From contig NC_081412.1 of assembly GCF_030272615.1 (NCBI RefSeq), positions 103,406,796 through 103,470,795 on the forward strand: DNA of 64,000 nucleotides. Direction: 5' to 3'. Positions 35,300 through 49,400 of this stretch are shown piece by piece. The translations under genes were made by a program, and so were the position numbers. How positions within the stretch are numbered: the stretch's first letter is position 1; each line of letters begins with the position of its first letter. This DNA comes from Cryptomeria japonica. Taxonomy: Eukaryota > Streptophyta > Pinopsida > Cupressales > Cupressaceae. Below the pieces are notes generated by a model. The model searched no databases. It saw nothing but the letters and a program-made list of their open reading frames with translations, and was not told the origin of the DNA.

Positions 35300-36985
35300 A
35301 ATTGCATTTGTGATTGATAAATTAAGGTATATTTGGGAGAAGGTCAAGAGTCACTCGAAACGATAATATAGCTATATATTTTCCTAGTATCTTGAAGTGA
35401 TGGTTATGCATATACTTTTATAAGTTGGACCATTGTCAATTTGGTAAGAATGACCATTGTATGATTTTACTATGAAAGGGTGATAGCACGCATGACAAAA
35501 ACCATTGTATCTCAATGTTGGCCTCCAAGTATATAAAAAATGAATTAAGAAGCATGAAACAAGGAATGAATATAAAAATAGAATAATTTTCTATCATGCT
35601 TTGTTGCTAGAAAATATAAAGGAAAAGTCCCTTTCACAAACTGTCCCTTTAGGTAATAAAGGTATGTGCTCCTCAACAAAAATTTGTGCATAGAGGTATA
35701 ATAGAGGTATGTGCACCTCAAGTTAGGAATTTTAGGACTATTATAATCTTCATTATTGTTGTTTATATAAGTTTATCAATTGTATTCACATTAAATTATC
35801 TATAAAAATATCAATATTTCATGAACATATGACTGATTTCATCTACTTTGTCAAAGGAAGAGTGTGTAAACAAAAGAAATGAGTAATTTTTGTATTATAA
35901 TCCATTTTTGTACTATGATGCAAGGGTTATGACATTTGAATACAATCCATATTTTATTAATGTGATGGATAGAGAGGTGCTTGTGAAGTAATATAGAAAA
36001 AACTTCTATTTGAAAAGCACAACTAGATATACGTTGGTAACAAACACATGGGTTCTTATGTTGTAAATTATAGGTCAATAAAAATATTATATTTTTAAAC
36101 TTTTAATTTATCATACCAACCTCCATATAGGAAGTATCACTCATCATTTCTATACTAGCTTCCATATATGAGTCATCATGAAGAAAGGAATGTGTGTGGG
36201 TAATAATGATGTATACATAGTGTGGATATACAAGAAAGACATGCAAGAAATATGTATGAAACAAAGGTAGAGAGCAAGTGAGAGCTAGGTAGAGAGAAAA
36301 AAACATACCATATTTTGAAACACACTAATATTGAATAGAAAGATACATCTTACCAACCACGAACTAAGCTTGTACATGTTAGAGATATAAATTTTTTGGA
36401 CAAGTGCTAGTTAGAGATATAATTTTCTAATAATAATTCAAACAGCAAATGTAGAAAAAACCTATGACTCAAATGGTAGAATATTTTTTTCAAATGGGAC
36501 CTAGATCATGTTGGTGGTACCCCAAGTCATATTCAATGTACATAATTAGTCCTTACATGCATGGCAAAATATAATCCCTATTATATTAGAGAAGTTATAA
36601 CCATTGATGATCAATTGATAGCTAAGTTTGAAGGTCATCCCTTACTATCACTCTTAGATTACCTTAGAGGGATGAATATGTGTGTGTGTGTGTGTCTATA
36701 TCTTTCTCTATCTCCCTCTCTCTCTCACTAACTTCCCCAAACATTGGTTGAAGGTGCCTAAGAATAAAAATTCCCATTTCACTAAGAGTTTTAGAGACAT
36801 CATGTGAAAAAACATTGACATAGAGGACATGAAAGACTGTAATAAGTCTCTATCACCATTGAGAATAAAATGCCTCTATTATGTTGGGGTGAAAATACTT
36901 TTGTTACTTGAAGAGGAAGGTTGTTATATCCAGCCATTCATTTGAGATAACAAGAAAGACATGTAATCAATATATATAAAACCAT
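35300..36985. other. unassigned DNA with a repeated ACAAGAAAGACATG module
   Basis: No gene recognised. ACAAGAAAGACATG occurs at about 36231 and again at about 36951, each followed by TATGTATGAAAC- or TATATATAAAAC-like sequence and an AGGTAGAG run. This points to diverged copies of one module. A TG dinucleotide run lies near 36680-36695. Confidence 0.4.
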
Positions 36986-36989
36986 GCCA

Positions 36990-37330
36990 TAGTGAGTGTT
37001 AGGTAGAGGAGGGATAGGTAGGTAGGTAGTGAGATTTAATTAGAGAGAGAGTTAGGGAGATATAGAGAGAAGGTTGGAGAAATGGAGAGGTATATAGAGA
37101 GTTAGAAAGGGATCTAGTTATAGGAAGGGAGGGAGGGAGAGGGAGAGAGTTTGATATAGATAGGGAGAAAGAGTGAGGTGAATAAAAGAGTATAGAGGGG
37201 AGGAGGAAGGGAGGGATGCGTAGGGGGGAGAGATAGAGAGATTTGGAGAGAGGGAGAGGGATCGATAGATAATATGGGTGAGGGATGGAGGTAGAGAGGG
37301 ATATTGAGAGAGATAGATATGTAGAGAGAA
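36990..37330 (+). repeat. GA-rich tract
   Basis: GAGAG, GGGAGG and TAGGTAGG repeats, ending near GATTTTTTATATGATTTAGG. They parallel the tract at 34983-35255. Confidence 0.75.
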
Positions 37331-37339
37331 TTAGATATG

Positions 37340-38678
37340 TTTCCTAAAATATGAATTTGGAAATTTAGTAGATTTTTTATATGATTTAGGACTAGTGGTA
37401 AAGAACTTGATATCCCATAATAAATATTTATTGAAGAGTTAGTTAGTAGGTGAACACACCCTTATTTGATAAATGACCTCCTACTATATGCAATAAATGT
37501 GTGAGCGAGAATTATCAAAATGAATTCAATTGTATGAGATGGAAGACTAGGTGGTACCAATGAATATTGCATCAATTATGATTTCATAGGTCCAGTGTTT
37601 ACAAAGCTTTCAATAGATTATGATGCTTATCAACTCACTATTGAATATTATGAATTATCTAAAATTTAATTTTTGGGTGCTCTTTGCTATGGTTGAGGGC
37701 TTGGGTTGTTCATGTTATGTTTTTTTCTTTAATATTTTCTTTTATTTATTTGTTAATATTTCTTATTCTTATTCTTATTTTTATTCTTGCCAAATGACCC
37801 AAGTAATTTGGGTAAACAACAAAGGTAAGAAGAGGTGGCCTATCTAGACTCTACCATTCCAAATTTGAAGTTGAGACTTTCTGAATATGAAGAAACTAAA
37901 AAATAACTCAAAGGAACAACTACAACAATTGAGAAATTTGGTAGAATATCTAATAGCTCCAATGACATTTTTACCTAATCCCAATTTTGATATCCAAGAG
38001 TGAGGTTGATAACTTGTAGGTAATGAAATAGAATGATCAAACATTCAATAGTTTTATAGATACAATCACAAATGAACCTTATGATAGCATAGGGTAGTTT
38101 GAACTTTAGAGTCATTTTCATATGCATGGCGGCTCCCATGCATATGATCCCACCATTGAAGGCTTTGCTTCATCACTGTGTTATTTCTTAGGTAAACATA
38201 GAAAAACCCTAATCAAAACTATACCTTTTTATGTGGGTTATTTTAGTTGTAGTTAGGTCTCTAATCTGATCTATTTCAAATGGCTTAATAGTCGATTAGT
38301 CTGTAAGACATTATCACTTTATTCAAGTTAATAAGTTCAATGGTGTAATGTAGGTCCACAGCCTACAAACACACCTAAATCAAACAGAGACATATGTTCT
38401 GTGAGATTAACAACTTAGTGAGGGATTTGATGAAAAAAATATACATCTGAGTTGATGAGTCCTATAGAAGCCAGTATGTCAGTTGAGTGAGCACTTTTGA
38501 TAGAGAACTTTAGTAATAAATGGAAGGTCTTAGGCTTGAGTTCTAATAGGTGTATAAAAGTCAACAGAATTAAACTTTAATGTCTGACTTAACCACACTG
38601 TACTATGCCCTTATGAACAATGAAAATTATACTTCACTTCAATGCATGGGCTATAATAATTCCACCATTTTATTTCCT
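37340..38678. other. unassigned DNA
   Basis: The open frame at 37620-37847 is hydrophobic and Tyr-rich but matches no family I know. Otherwise nothing is recognised up to the TAGTTT copy at 38679-38684. Confidence 0.35.
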
Positions 38679-40357
38679 TAGTTTTGTAAAAACCGACTTA
38701 ACATAATCCAAAAACTCAACTAATTTTATATATATATATATAAATTGATTTCTTATTCTTACTTATTTTTTATTCAATCACATACTTAGGTATATCTATC
38801 CAAATGAGATAGGCATCCATCCAACCAGGATGGGCATCTAACCATATGGGTTAGGCATCTAACCATACTAGTTAGGCATTTATCCATATAGGACTAGGCA
38901 TCTAACCATATGGGTTAGGCATCTAACCATGCAGGTTAGGTATCTATCCATATGGGATAAGAGGTTTCATCTATCCAATCTGGGATAGACCTCTACTCAA
39001 ATGGGGTAGGAATCTATTTATAAGAGTAGGATATGCTCTTACCAAAGACTTTAGACTCATCAGGACCATCTAGGTCCTAAGCCACTCTCTAAAGACTACA
39101 CTCCCCTACTAGTAATACATTGTGGTCGCCACCTTTAGGAGCACATAATTTTTTTTATATAAACAAGCTTGAGTTCCACCTTGAAATTCAACCTAAAGCC
39201 TTGGGAAGTCAAGCGAATCCATATGAGATTCCTTTTGAGTATGCATTGAATTAATTTTAACCTTCCAATTAGTATTATATGTACCCTATGATTAAATGAC
39301 CAAGGAGCTTTGAGAACCAACTGCTCACCCATAACCAAAACCTAATCCCCATCCCCGAATGCCTAAGTACAAGGGACAACTCCATTCCTAGACTACCTAC
39401 ATACCCATTTCAACATGGGATCAAGTCGTAAAGTATGTAGTTCTGGTTTCTAACTATGGTTTAATGTAAACTATTTGGTGGGTACACAAAATTTTCTAGG
39501 GTCAATGTCCCAGACAATTTCTCTGTGATTGCTACCCTTGATGGTAGCTCTAAAGAAAAAAGGCTCAAGGTGGCCTCATGCTTGTGGCCTAAACAAATAG
39601 GTCCTAATTCCTATTAAATACATCACCCTTATTTCGTTATCATCCACTGAAATCATTAGGATAAAATAAATTTCCAAGATCATAACACACAACCAAATCC
39701 TAATGGGGTTTTCTAAGGTTTAACTGAGTGGATGCAAATTCATTTAAAATTTTATCTTTTTTGATTATCTATCCAAGAGGGATTACTTGCCCCTCGGATT
39801 TTAACTTCCAAATGACCCTTTTTTCTCCTCGGCAATTTAGAGGGACAATGCCATAAACGTCATTGTTGTAGCTTTATTAGGTGTTAAGTGTAGTAGTTAA
39901 ACACGACGACATTACCTGTAAGAATGACCTAAAGGCACCATAGATACTGAACGCTCCTAATATTTTTGGTTTTCAACTCCTCTTGTTTAGTTATTTATCT
40001 AAGAATTTAACTATGAATTCATGAAATCATAAATAAAAATTCTACTAAAAATAACTATGAAAATAAATTATTACATGCAAGGAATTATTGCTTGGAATTA
40101 AAAAAAACTGAGATATAAGTATTACATGCTAAACAATTCAACCCTTTTGGAAATAGTATTTTATTGAAAGAAAATTAAATTTTAAAACTTGAACTATATA
40201 CATGAAAGTACTAATCACTTGAAAACTATGATATTTATAGGAGATAACTTACAAAAATGACCTTTACACTTTAATTATGAATCCTTAAACTTGTAAGGTA
40301 CTAAATTGATTGAAAGAAATTTAAATGATTAAATAGCAAGACTTTGGAAAATAATTT

Positions 40358-41428
40358 TGTTGGTATTTTGGATATGTTGATATGTTTTTGTCATTGATGT
40401 CAACACTTGTCAACACTTATCAACACTTGGAGATCTTTGGTTATGTTCACCGGCATGTTCAGTGACTTATGCACAGTCACCGGTATTTGGTTCACCAACA
40501 GGTTATATTGTTCACCAGCACTTGGAATGACTTGGAGACTACTTGGTTATGTCGAATACATTATTTGATCACTTGGTTTTGGCAATTTGGTTATTGGTCT
40601 ATTTGGGTTTGCATATTTGTTGTTACCGACAAATAGGTCCAGGTTATGCATCGACAAGCATATCTATTCCAAATCAGCACGACACATTATGGAGATGATT
40701 TGTTATTATTGTAAATGCATTGAGCTGACATGATGCATTTCATATTGATTTATTTGTAATTGATTTTATTGTAATATCTTTAGTAAGCCGACCTACTCAA
40801 TTGGTCTTAGGTTATGGTATAAATATAAGATCTCATTTGTGAGATTGATATATGATTTAAATGGGAATGTAAGGAAGTGTGAATATGCGAAAATAAGTAG
40901 AGCTATACACGTAGACATCATTCAAGATTGAAGGAAGGTTTTGAGAAGGCATATCAGAGCTAAATCGGTACTGAATCTAGCATATGAAGATGCTATATTG
41001 AGCAGTACATTATCATTAGATTTAACCATCCAACTGTAGTCAGTGTGACTTCCATTTTGTGATTGAGCAGTGAGCTCTAGGCAACTGGCCTTTCTACATG
41101 TGCAGACTCCATATTGTACACACATACTATCTGTAGTAGTATCATTTGATTGTGGGTAAGGCTTCCCACCATGGTTTTTCCCCTTATAGGGTTTCCATGT
41201 ACAAATATTTGTGTTATGTGTTGTGGATATAATTGTCTTTCTGTTTCATGCTTAAATTTTTCTGGTACTGCAATTAAATGATAAAACTATCTACCGACAT
41301 AAAGTTTGGTTTACCGGTATTAAGCATTAAGTTTTGGTTAAGTTAATTTTGGTTTGAATTAACTAGACAACTGATTCACACCCCCCCCCTCCCCCGCACC
41401 CTGTCTCAGTTGTCTCCGGGACCTAACA
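40358..41428 (+). mobile_element. solo LTR nested in the 3' LTR
   Basis: 1071 bp, TGTTGGTATT...GACCTAACA, with a perfect AATTT duplication at 40353-40357 and 41429-41433. The other LTR of the host element has the empty site (AATAATTTGACATTAAC, about 48088-48104), so the ends are exact. A TATAAATA box lies at 40818-40825. Near the end it has C9-T-C5 (41381-41395), a G-rich tract on the other strand. It belongs to the same broad family as the solo LTR at 881-2280, which is in the opposite orientation. Confidence 0.9.
40818..40825 (+). promoter_or_regulatory. TATA box of solo LTR
   Basis: TATAAATA lies 460 bases into the LTR, in a plausible U3 promoter position. Confidence 0.45.
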
Positions 41429-44400
41429 AATTTAACATTAACTTGTTGAAGAGAGAAACTATTTAATAATAAGCTTGAGAATAACCACATTATTCATAAA
41501 CCAACTAATTCTTCCATTTGAAATAGTATAAATTTTATCTATAATTAGTTCCACAAATGATGACCTAACAGAAATATGAATCCTAATACTTGAAAGGTAC
41601 CAAATTGTTTGAAAGAAAATTAAATGATTAAATAGCAAGACTTTGGAAAAGAATTTAACATTTATCATAATTTAAATAATTTGAAGGAACTAACATTTCA
41701 TTTAATAATAACAAAAATGTTTAATTAATAATAATTTATTTCATATGTTATTTGATCTCTTAATTATAATTCATCGTCAACATATTACTTATAAATAACT
41801 CCTTGTCCATTTATATCCCAAATATAAGGATTATATAGCATTTAAATAAATTTTAAAAGTAAAATCTTATTTAAATAATTAGAGAGCACATGATAAGGTC
41901 AAAATTAAACTTTACCCAACAATCATCCAAATATGAAAAGAAATTAAATCTTTTTTTTTTTTTTTCTTCTTAAGTTTTTCCAAACACTTAATTTAAGATC
42001 ATTCTTTTTAATAAATATAATTTAACAAATGATTTAAAATTTATAGCTTTAAAGGGAAATGCAAATAAGAAAGTTTTAAAGTTTTTTTTAGATAACTTAC
42101 TAATTATAAAAACACAATCTTCAAGATGATTTTATCCCTTAGCATTTTAAATTTTAATCTTCATGTAATTAAATAATAAGTTGATTAAATCATTGGTTCA
42201 AAACTATTGGTGTAATTTAAAATTAAGGGTGTTAATATCTATTCATAAAATAAGCAATTAATTTAATATAATTATGATTAAATTTTATACAAGAGAACAT
42301 AACAACCAACTAATCAAATCAATGGTAAATTTACTATAATTGATTTTTATTCATTTTATCTAAATTTATGTTTATCAACAAATAGATTGGTTAATATTTG
42401 TCTTAAATAATATTGTCAGACAATTTTTTTTATCTTAAATACCCTGATAAAATTAATTTTAAATATGGAAGAATTAATTTTTTTTTTAATGAATAAACAA
42501 ATTAAGGAAGCAATCTCAACCTTTAGATTAGATTAATATTAGCCCTTAGATGTAGACTTCACCCACAACCCTAAAATCTTTATACTAATACTAAAATTTA
42601 GGGTTTTTCTTCCATTTCATTGTCATGAATCTTACAGAAAGAATGGAGAAGAAGAATGTATACATAAGAGTTCCACTAAATCCACCATGTCTATCTATGA
42701 GTTTGCAACCCCTAAGAATGCAGAAGAAGAATGCATACAGAAGAGTTCCACAAAATCTATCTTGCATGTCTATGAGTTTGCAACCCCTTGTCATCAATCA
42801 ACTTCCTATTTGAATAAAACCCTCTTAACAGGACAATTATTTCCACTCTTATTTGTTGGTTAATATATGCAAATTATGCAGATTTTTGGAAACCCTTTTG
42901 CAAGGATTGAATGGCTGATTTAGTTGGAGATTTTCAAGTTTAGTGTTTTTTTTTTCTCAAAGAAGGCTTTAAATTCATTTATTTATTTTTTTGGATGGGT
43001 TCTATTTGACGTTGCAAACAAACCTCTCTAGAGGCTTTACAGAGCTCCTCTGGGGTTGTAATCTTTCACAGGAAGTCACATAGACCCCCTTTCTTACAGG
43101 CTTGACAAACAATTTTTATTTATTTATCTAATGGTTTTCTTTTATTAAATTGTATTTTTATTTATTTATTTTATTTATCTAATTTTTTATTTTTTTTCAA
43201 TAAAAGTGGATTATTCCACTAAACTTTTTTATTAATATTTTTTAATTTTTACACAGGATTCAAAGAGCATACCAGAGGAAAGAACCCTAGGAAGAAAACC
43301 TCCGGTCACAGCTCATAAAATAAACCTATAGTATCTAATGGATCAGTTTATACACCCCGCCCAAAACCACATACAAAATGTGGTATTCAATAGTTCTATA
43401 ATCATTGTTATTGTTGTATCATATAATAAGCGAATGGTAATAAAAATTAAATTTTGTACATATCTAAGATTTATCAGATCTAATATTGTTTTCTTGTACA
43501 TATACAAGTATATCTATTCAGCCACATAATGCTAATCACAACATTGACTTAATATTAATACTAGAATTAATATACATATGTTCTTCTTCTAAATTTTACA
43601 TATACAATTTTAAATAGATAAATAAATGAACAATCACTTAAACTCTTATGGAGTACATGAAATAAAAATAGATGTATACAATTTCACTATGATAACACCC
43701 TTTCATTCAAATATAATTTATTCCAAGTTCAAAGATTAATTAATCTAAGGGAATAAAAGGTATAAGTTAATCATAGAGACTTTTTCACTTTCAAGTAATA
43801 TTGCAATATATAAACTATTATGGATGTAAATTAGAAACATAAGAAATAGAATTTATTTTTGAGAAAGAGGAGAAATGAAACCCTTATATTATTTAACTCA
43901 TCCCCCTTCAATTTTTTTTTTTTAAAAACTATATTTTAAAACTACATTGAACCTTAATTTTTTTTTCTAATGATTATTTTTGGCACTAATATTTTAGAAT
44001 AATTTCATTATATATTTATTTTCTCTAAAAGAAATTAGAAAATAAAGAGAAGGCTTTCTAAAGGAAGATATGAAATTAACTAATATTCACATTCATTTGC
44101 ACATTTTGTTTTTAAGAAGAAAACTACTAGTTTATTGATAAAAAAAAAGGTAAGATATACACATCTATTCACACATGCACACATATTCCTTCTATGAAAA
44201 TCTAAAACTAGATTGTACATGCATATAGATTTCCTTATCAAAATCTAAAAATAAAATAATGCAAAAACTCTATATTATGCAAATAAAAATCTCTCCCCTC
44301 TTTCTAAATTAAACAATATCAAAATCTTTATCCTTTAAACTACCTAATTTTTCAAAGAAAAATAACATGCATGCTAATAAAAATCTTATTTCTGGAAGAA

Positions 44401-44763
44401 AAATATACAAGTATGGAAGGATGGAACCTGGATCTGCAAGGTGAACCAAAATCTTATTGATGAATCACCCCTTTTTCTCCAACTATCCTTCTTCAATCCT
44501 CATATTGTAACCTGGCAAGATCTTCTCCAAAACATCTAAAAATCCTAACTCACACAATGCAAAATGTCTACAAAATTCTGTCTATATCTAACATGATTTG
44601 AAAAAAAAAACTTTCTTGAGAATTCAAAAGACTACTTAATCACATAAAACAATCAACTCTCCCTTTTTTCAAAAATCTAGAACTCAATATATAGAAAACA
44701 GAGTCATTTTTCCACTACAAAAGAGTTAATTGATTTCCATATTCTTTTCCCAAAATACTTTCA

Positions 44764-46457
44764 TGCAAAATGATTGTTGTCATAGTGGGAGTTACACTTG
44801 ACCGTGCAAATAAATTTGAATTTGAATTCATTTATGGAATCTTCTTATTTCTCCTACAACATGTGCTCAAATAGCATATTGAGAAAATAAATTACGACCT
44901 CACGTGTGAGTCAACACTTGTTACTTTTTCTTTTAAAACTAACTCCATTCTTATTCAATTTTTCATCTTTAACTAACATTGCTCATAAAATTAATAATAA
45001 TATTAATAGTAGTAGTAGCAACAGCAGCAGCAGTAGTAGTAGTAGTAGTAGTAATAGCAAGTCATATCAATGTCCAGAAAGAGGGTTATGCCATCCTTCC
45101 CCCTTAAATTGTGCATCGTCCCGATGCACTAAAATATAACCTTATAAAGAGTTTGTTGATTCATAATGTTTATAACAAAAGTGAAAACATCTGCTACATC
45201 TTAATTGTATCTTCCCATGTAGTATTCCTTTCATCATACTGATTTTATTTTTCTTGCATAAATCAATCTCTTTGTTGCACATTTGGTAATGGTGCTTCTC
45301 TAAGTCTCTAAATAGCTCTATCATTATTCTCCTCAATTCCTAGGTGGATCATTCTTTGCTTCATCAAACCTTAGCGGATAAGTTATCCTATTTTAATTGC
45401 CCCTATGAGTATTGTATCCATACCTTTGATTTTGATTATGATGTGGCTTATTTAAATAAATTATTCTATTGATCCTTGTTGAAGTTTGCATTTCCCTTGA
45501 ATTCATGCTTCACCTTAAATGAATTATTCATGTTAAAATTGTATCTCATTATTGCTCTGGTTTGAATCTTCCTTTCTTGTTCTTTCAAGTACTTTGTTCA
45601 TGCCTATGAGTCTATGCACATTAACTTCTATCCTTAAGTTGGTATTTAGCCCCCTCCCAAAAAAATAAACTTCTTGATTTGACCCTTCTCATCTTTTGAC
45701 ACATAGGTACATACTTTAACAACTTGGCAAACTTATTTCAATATTGTTGAATTGTCAAAACCCCTAATTGAGGATTATGGATTTATGTCATCTTCTCAAC
45801 GAAGAATAATTGTGATAGCCACCTTTTACGAAATGGTGAATAAATTGATCTCATGTGATTATATCCTTATTATACTCATTTGTTCCTTATTATTAGTCCT
45901 CCAACTACTTGCTTCCCATTAAGTTGATAGGAATCCAAAATACACTTAGTTCAAAGTATTTTTCCAATCTTCAACTCCTTCACCAATTTTCTTCCCATCA
46001 AACCTATGTGGGTTGATTTTCCTCAAATCCTTAGATAGAGCCTATATATATTATCTTTCCTCCTACCATCCATCTCATTTCCTTAATCACTGCCAAATTT
46101 CACATTTTAAAACCTACTTCTATTTACTTGATGTCATTTTGCCTTGCTCTAAGCTCTCACATTGATTGTTCAATGGAGATGATCACATCCCTTTGCTTAG
46201 TTAATAATTGGTTATAGCTTTGAATCCTATTTCATTATTCTCTTGGTCTTGTTGATTTTCACCATTCCTAACTTCACTTGATTCTTTGTAGTGGTGGTAT
46301 GCTTTCCTCTTCCACTTCCCTTGCCATCTAAATTTCAATTCTAATTTAGTTCATGATTTAAGATATAATAATTTATCCCTACCACTTCCAACCACTTTCA
46401 AGATTCTCTTTAGATTACATAAGTTGAAGTAAGCTGAAGGCCTAGACTTGAGCCTTC
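44764..46457 (-). pseudogene. remnant internal region: gag-like start and the very end of pol
   Basis: Next to the primer binding site, the minus strand reads as a broken gag-like sequence over about 46440-45400, with many stops and no zinc knuckle that I can confirm. At about 45125-45070 the minus strand gives RDDAQFKG-like codons and then GGGGGAAGGATG. Gypsy polyproteins of plants often end this way. The whole of protease, RT, RNase H and integrase is missing, so an internal deletion is inferred. Confidence 0.4.
45000..45062 (+). repeat. AGT/AGC trinucleotide microsatellite
   Basis: AGT, AGC and AAT triplets in tandem inside the internal remnant. They give a poly-Ser open frame at 44906-45139 that I do not regard as a gene. 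Confidence 0.85.
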
Positions 46458-46468
46458 GCTCTGATACC
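46458..46468 (-). other. primer binding site, initiator tRNA-Met type
   Basis: On the minus strand GGTATCAGAGC begins three bases after the LTR end (46472). The usual plant site is TGGTATCAGAGC; here the leading T is C. This fixes the element orientation. Confidence 0.75.
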
Positions 46469-46471
46469 GCA

Positions 46472-49400
46472 TGTAAAAACCCACTTAACTTAATCTAAAA
46501 AATCAACTAATTTTTTGTATACATATATAAAAGTATTGATTTCTTATTCTTACTTATTCTTAATTATGTTTGATTCAAACGCATACTCAGGTACATCTAT
46601 CCAAACGAGATAGGCATCCATCCAATCGGGATGGGCATCTAACCATGCGGGTTAGACATCTAACCATACAGGTTAGGCATCTATCCATATAGGACTAGGC
46701 ATCTAACCATACGAGTTAGGAATCTAACCATACAGGTTACACATCTATCCATACGGGACAAGAGGTTTCATCTATCCAATCCAAGATAGGCATCTACCCA
46801 AACGGGATAGGCATCTATTCATAAGAATAGGATATTCTCTTGCTAGGTTTATATAATTATTTTTATATACTCTTAAAGAGGGCGACCTGAGTGTATTTTA
46901 AGAGTATATAAAAATAATTATATAAACAAGTTTAAGTTCCACCTCGGAATTCGGCCTAAAGCATCGGGAAGTCAAGCGAATCCATACAGGATTTCTTTTG
47001 AGTATGCGTTGAATTAATTTTAACCTTCCAATTAGCATTATGTGTACCCTATGATTAAATGACCAAGGAGATTTGAGAACCAACTACTCACCCATAACCA
47101 AAACCTAATCCCCATCCCCGAGTGCCTGAGCACAAGGGACAACTCCGTCCCTAGACTGCCTACGTACCCGTTTCGGCACAAGATCAAGACGTTAAGTATG
47201 TAGTAATGGTTTCTAACTATGGTTTAATGTAAACTATTTGGTGGGTATGCAACCTTTTCTAGGGTCATTGTCCTAGACAATTTCTCTGCAGTTGCTACCC
47301 ATGATGGTAGCTCTAAAGCAAAAAGGCTCAAGCTGGCCTCATGCTTGTGGCCTAAACAACTAGGTCCTATTTCCTATTAAATGCATCACCCTTAATCTAT
47401 TATTATCGACTGAAATCATCAGGATAAAACAATTTCCAAGATCATAACACACAACCAAACCCTAATGGGGTTTTCTAAGGTTTAACTAAGTGGATTATCT
47501 TTTTAGATTATCGATCCAAGAGGGATTACCTACCCCTTAGATTTTAACTTCCAAATGACCCTTATTTCTCCTCAGCAATTTAGAGGGATGATACCACATA
47601 CATCGTTGTTGCAACTTTATTAGACGTTAAGTGTAGTAGTTCAACACGACGAAATTACCCATAAGCGTGACCCAGAGGCACGATATATACTGAACGCTGC
47701 TAAGGGTTTTTGGTTTTCAACTCCTCTTATTTAGTTGTTTATCTAATAATTTAACTATGAATTCATAAATAAAAATTATACTAAAACAACTATGAAAAGA
47801 AATTATTACATGCAAGGAATTATTGCTTGGAATTAGAAAAAAACTAAGATATTAGTATTACATGCTAAACAATTCAACCATTTTGGAAATAGTATTTTAT
47901 TGAAAGAAAATTAAATTGTAAAACTTGAACTATATACCTGAAAGTACTAATCACTTGAAAACTATGATATTTATAGGAGATAACTTACGAAAATGACCTT
48001 TACACTTTAAGTATGAATCCTAAAACTTGTAAGGTACTAAATTGCTTGAAAGAAATTAAAATGATTAAATAGAAAGACTTTGGAAAATAATTTGACATTA
48101 ACTTGTTGAAGAGAAAAACTATTTAAGAATAAGCTTGAGAATAACCACATTATTCATAAACCAACTAATTCTTTCATTTGAAACAGCATAAATTTTATCT
48201 TTAATTATTTCCACAAATGATGACCATACGTAAATATGAATCCTAATACTTGAAAGGTACTAAATTATTTGAAAGAAAATTAAATGATTAAATAGCAAGA
48301 CTTTGGAAAAGAATTTAACATTTATCATAATTTAAATAATTTGAAGGAACTTACATTTCATTTAATAATAACAAAAATGTTTAATTAATAATTATTTATT
48401 TCACATGTTATTTGATCTATTAATTATAATTCATCGTCAACATATTACTTATAAATAATTTCTTGTCCATTTATATCCCAAATATAAGGATTATATAGCA
48501 TTTAAATAATTTTTAAAAGTAAAATATTATTTAAATAATTATAGAGCACATGATAAGGTGAAAAGTAAACTTTACCAAACAATCATCCAAATATGAAAAG
48601 AAATTAAATCTTTTTTTTTTTTTTTTTCTTCTTAAGTTTTTCCAAACACTTAATTTAAGATCATTCTTTTTAATAAATATAATTTAACAAATGATTTAAA
48701 ATTTATAGCTTTAATAGGGAAATGCAAATAAGAAAGTTTTAAAGTTTTTTTTAGATAACTTACTAATTATAAAAAAAAAAGCAATCTTCAAGATGATTTT
48801 ATCCCTTAGCATTTTAAATTTTAATCCTGATGTAATTAAATAATAAGATGATTAAATAATTGGTTCAAAACTATTGGTGTAATTTAAAATTAAGGGTGTT
48901 AATATCTATTTATAAAATAAGTAATTAATTTAATCTAATTATGATTAATTTTTATACAAGAGAACATAACAACCAACTAATCAAATCAATGGTAAATTTA
49001 CTATAATTGATTTTTATTCATTTTATCTAAATTTATGTTTATCAACAAATAGATTGTTTAATATTTATCTTAAATAAAATTGTCTCACAAAAATGTTATC
49101 TTAAATACCCTGATAAAATTAATTTTAAATATGAAAGAAACAATTTCTTTTTTTTTAATGAATAAACAAATTAAGGAAGCAATCTCAACCTTTAGATTAG
49201 ATTAATATTAGCCCTTAGATGTAGACTTCACCCACAACCGTAAAATCTTTATACTAATACTAAAATTTAGGACTTTTCTTCCATTTCATTGTCATGAATC
49301 TTGCAGGAAGAATGGAGAAGAAGAATACATATAGAAGAGTTCAGCAAAATCTACCATGCCTATCTATGAGTTTACAACCCCTAAGAATGGAAAAGAAGAA

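Larger units (their letters stand above)
38685..44763 (-). repeat. 3' LTR (left copy), enlarged by a nested solo LTR
   Basis: It matches the right copy across its length. It contains the 1071 bp solo LTR plus one 5 bp target copy. It also has about 600 bp (about 43915-44520) that is missing from the right copy, which joins directly from a CATCCCC segment to AAAACCTCTAAAAATCC. A TGGGTTAGGCATCTAACCAT-type unit of about 24 bp is repeated at 38790-38960. The exact right boundary is uncertain: the sequence near 44740 (TTCTTTTCCC, purine-rich on the element strand) could instead be the polypurine tract. Confidence 0.7.

Noticed and set aside
44906-45139. Poly-Ser open frame
   Set aside because: It is produced by an AGT/AGC microsatellite within retroelement DNA.
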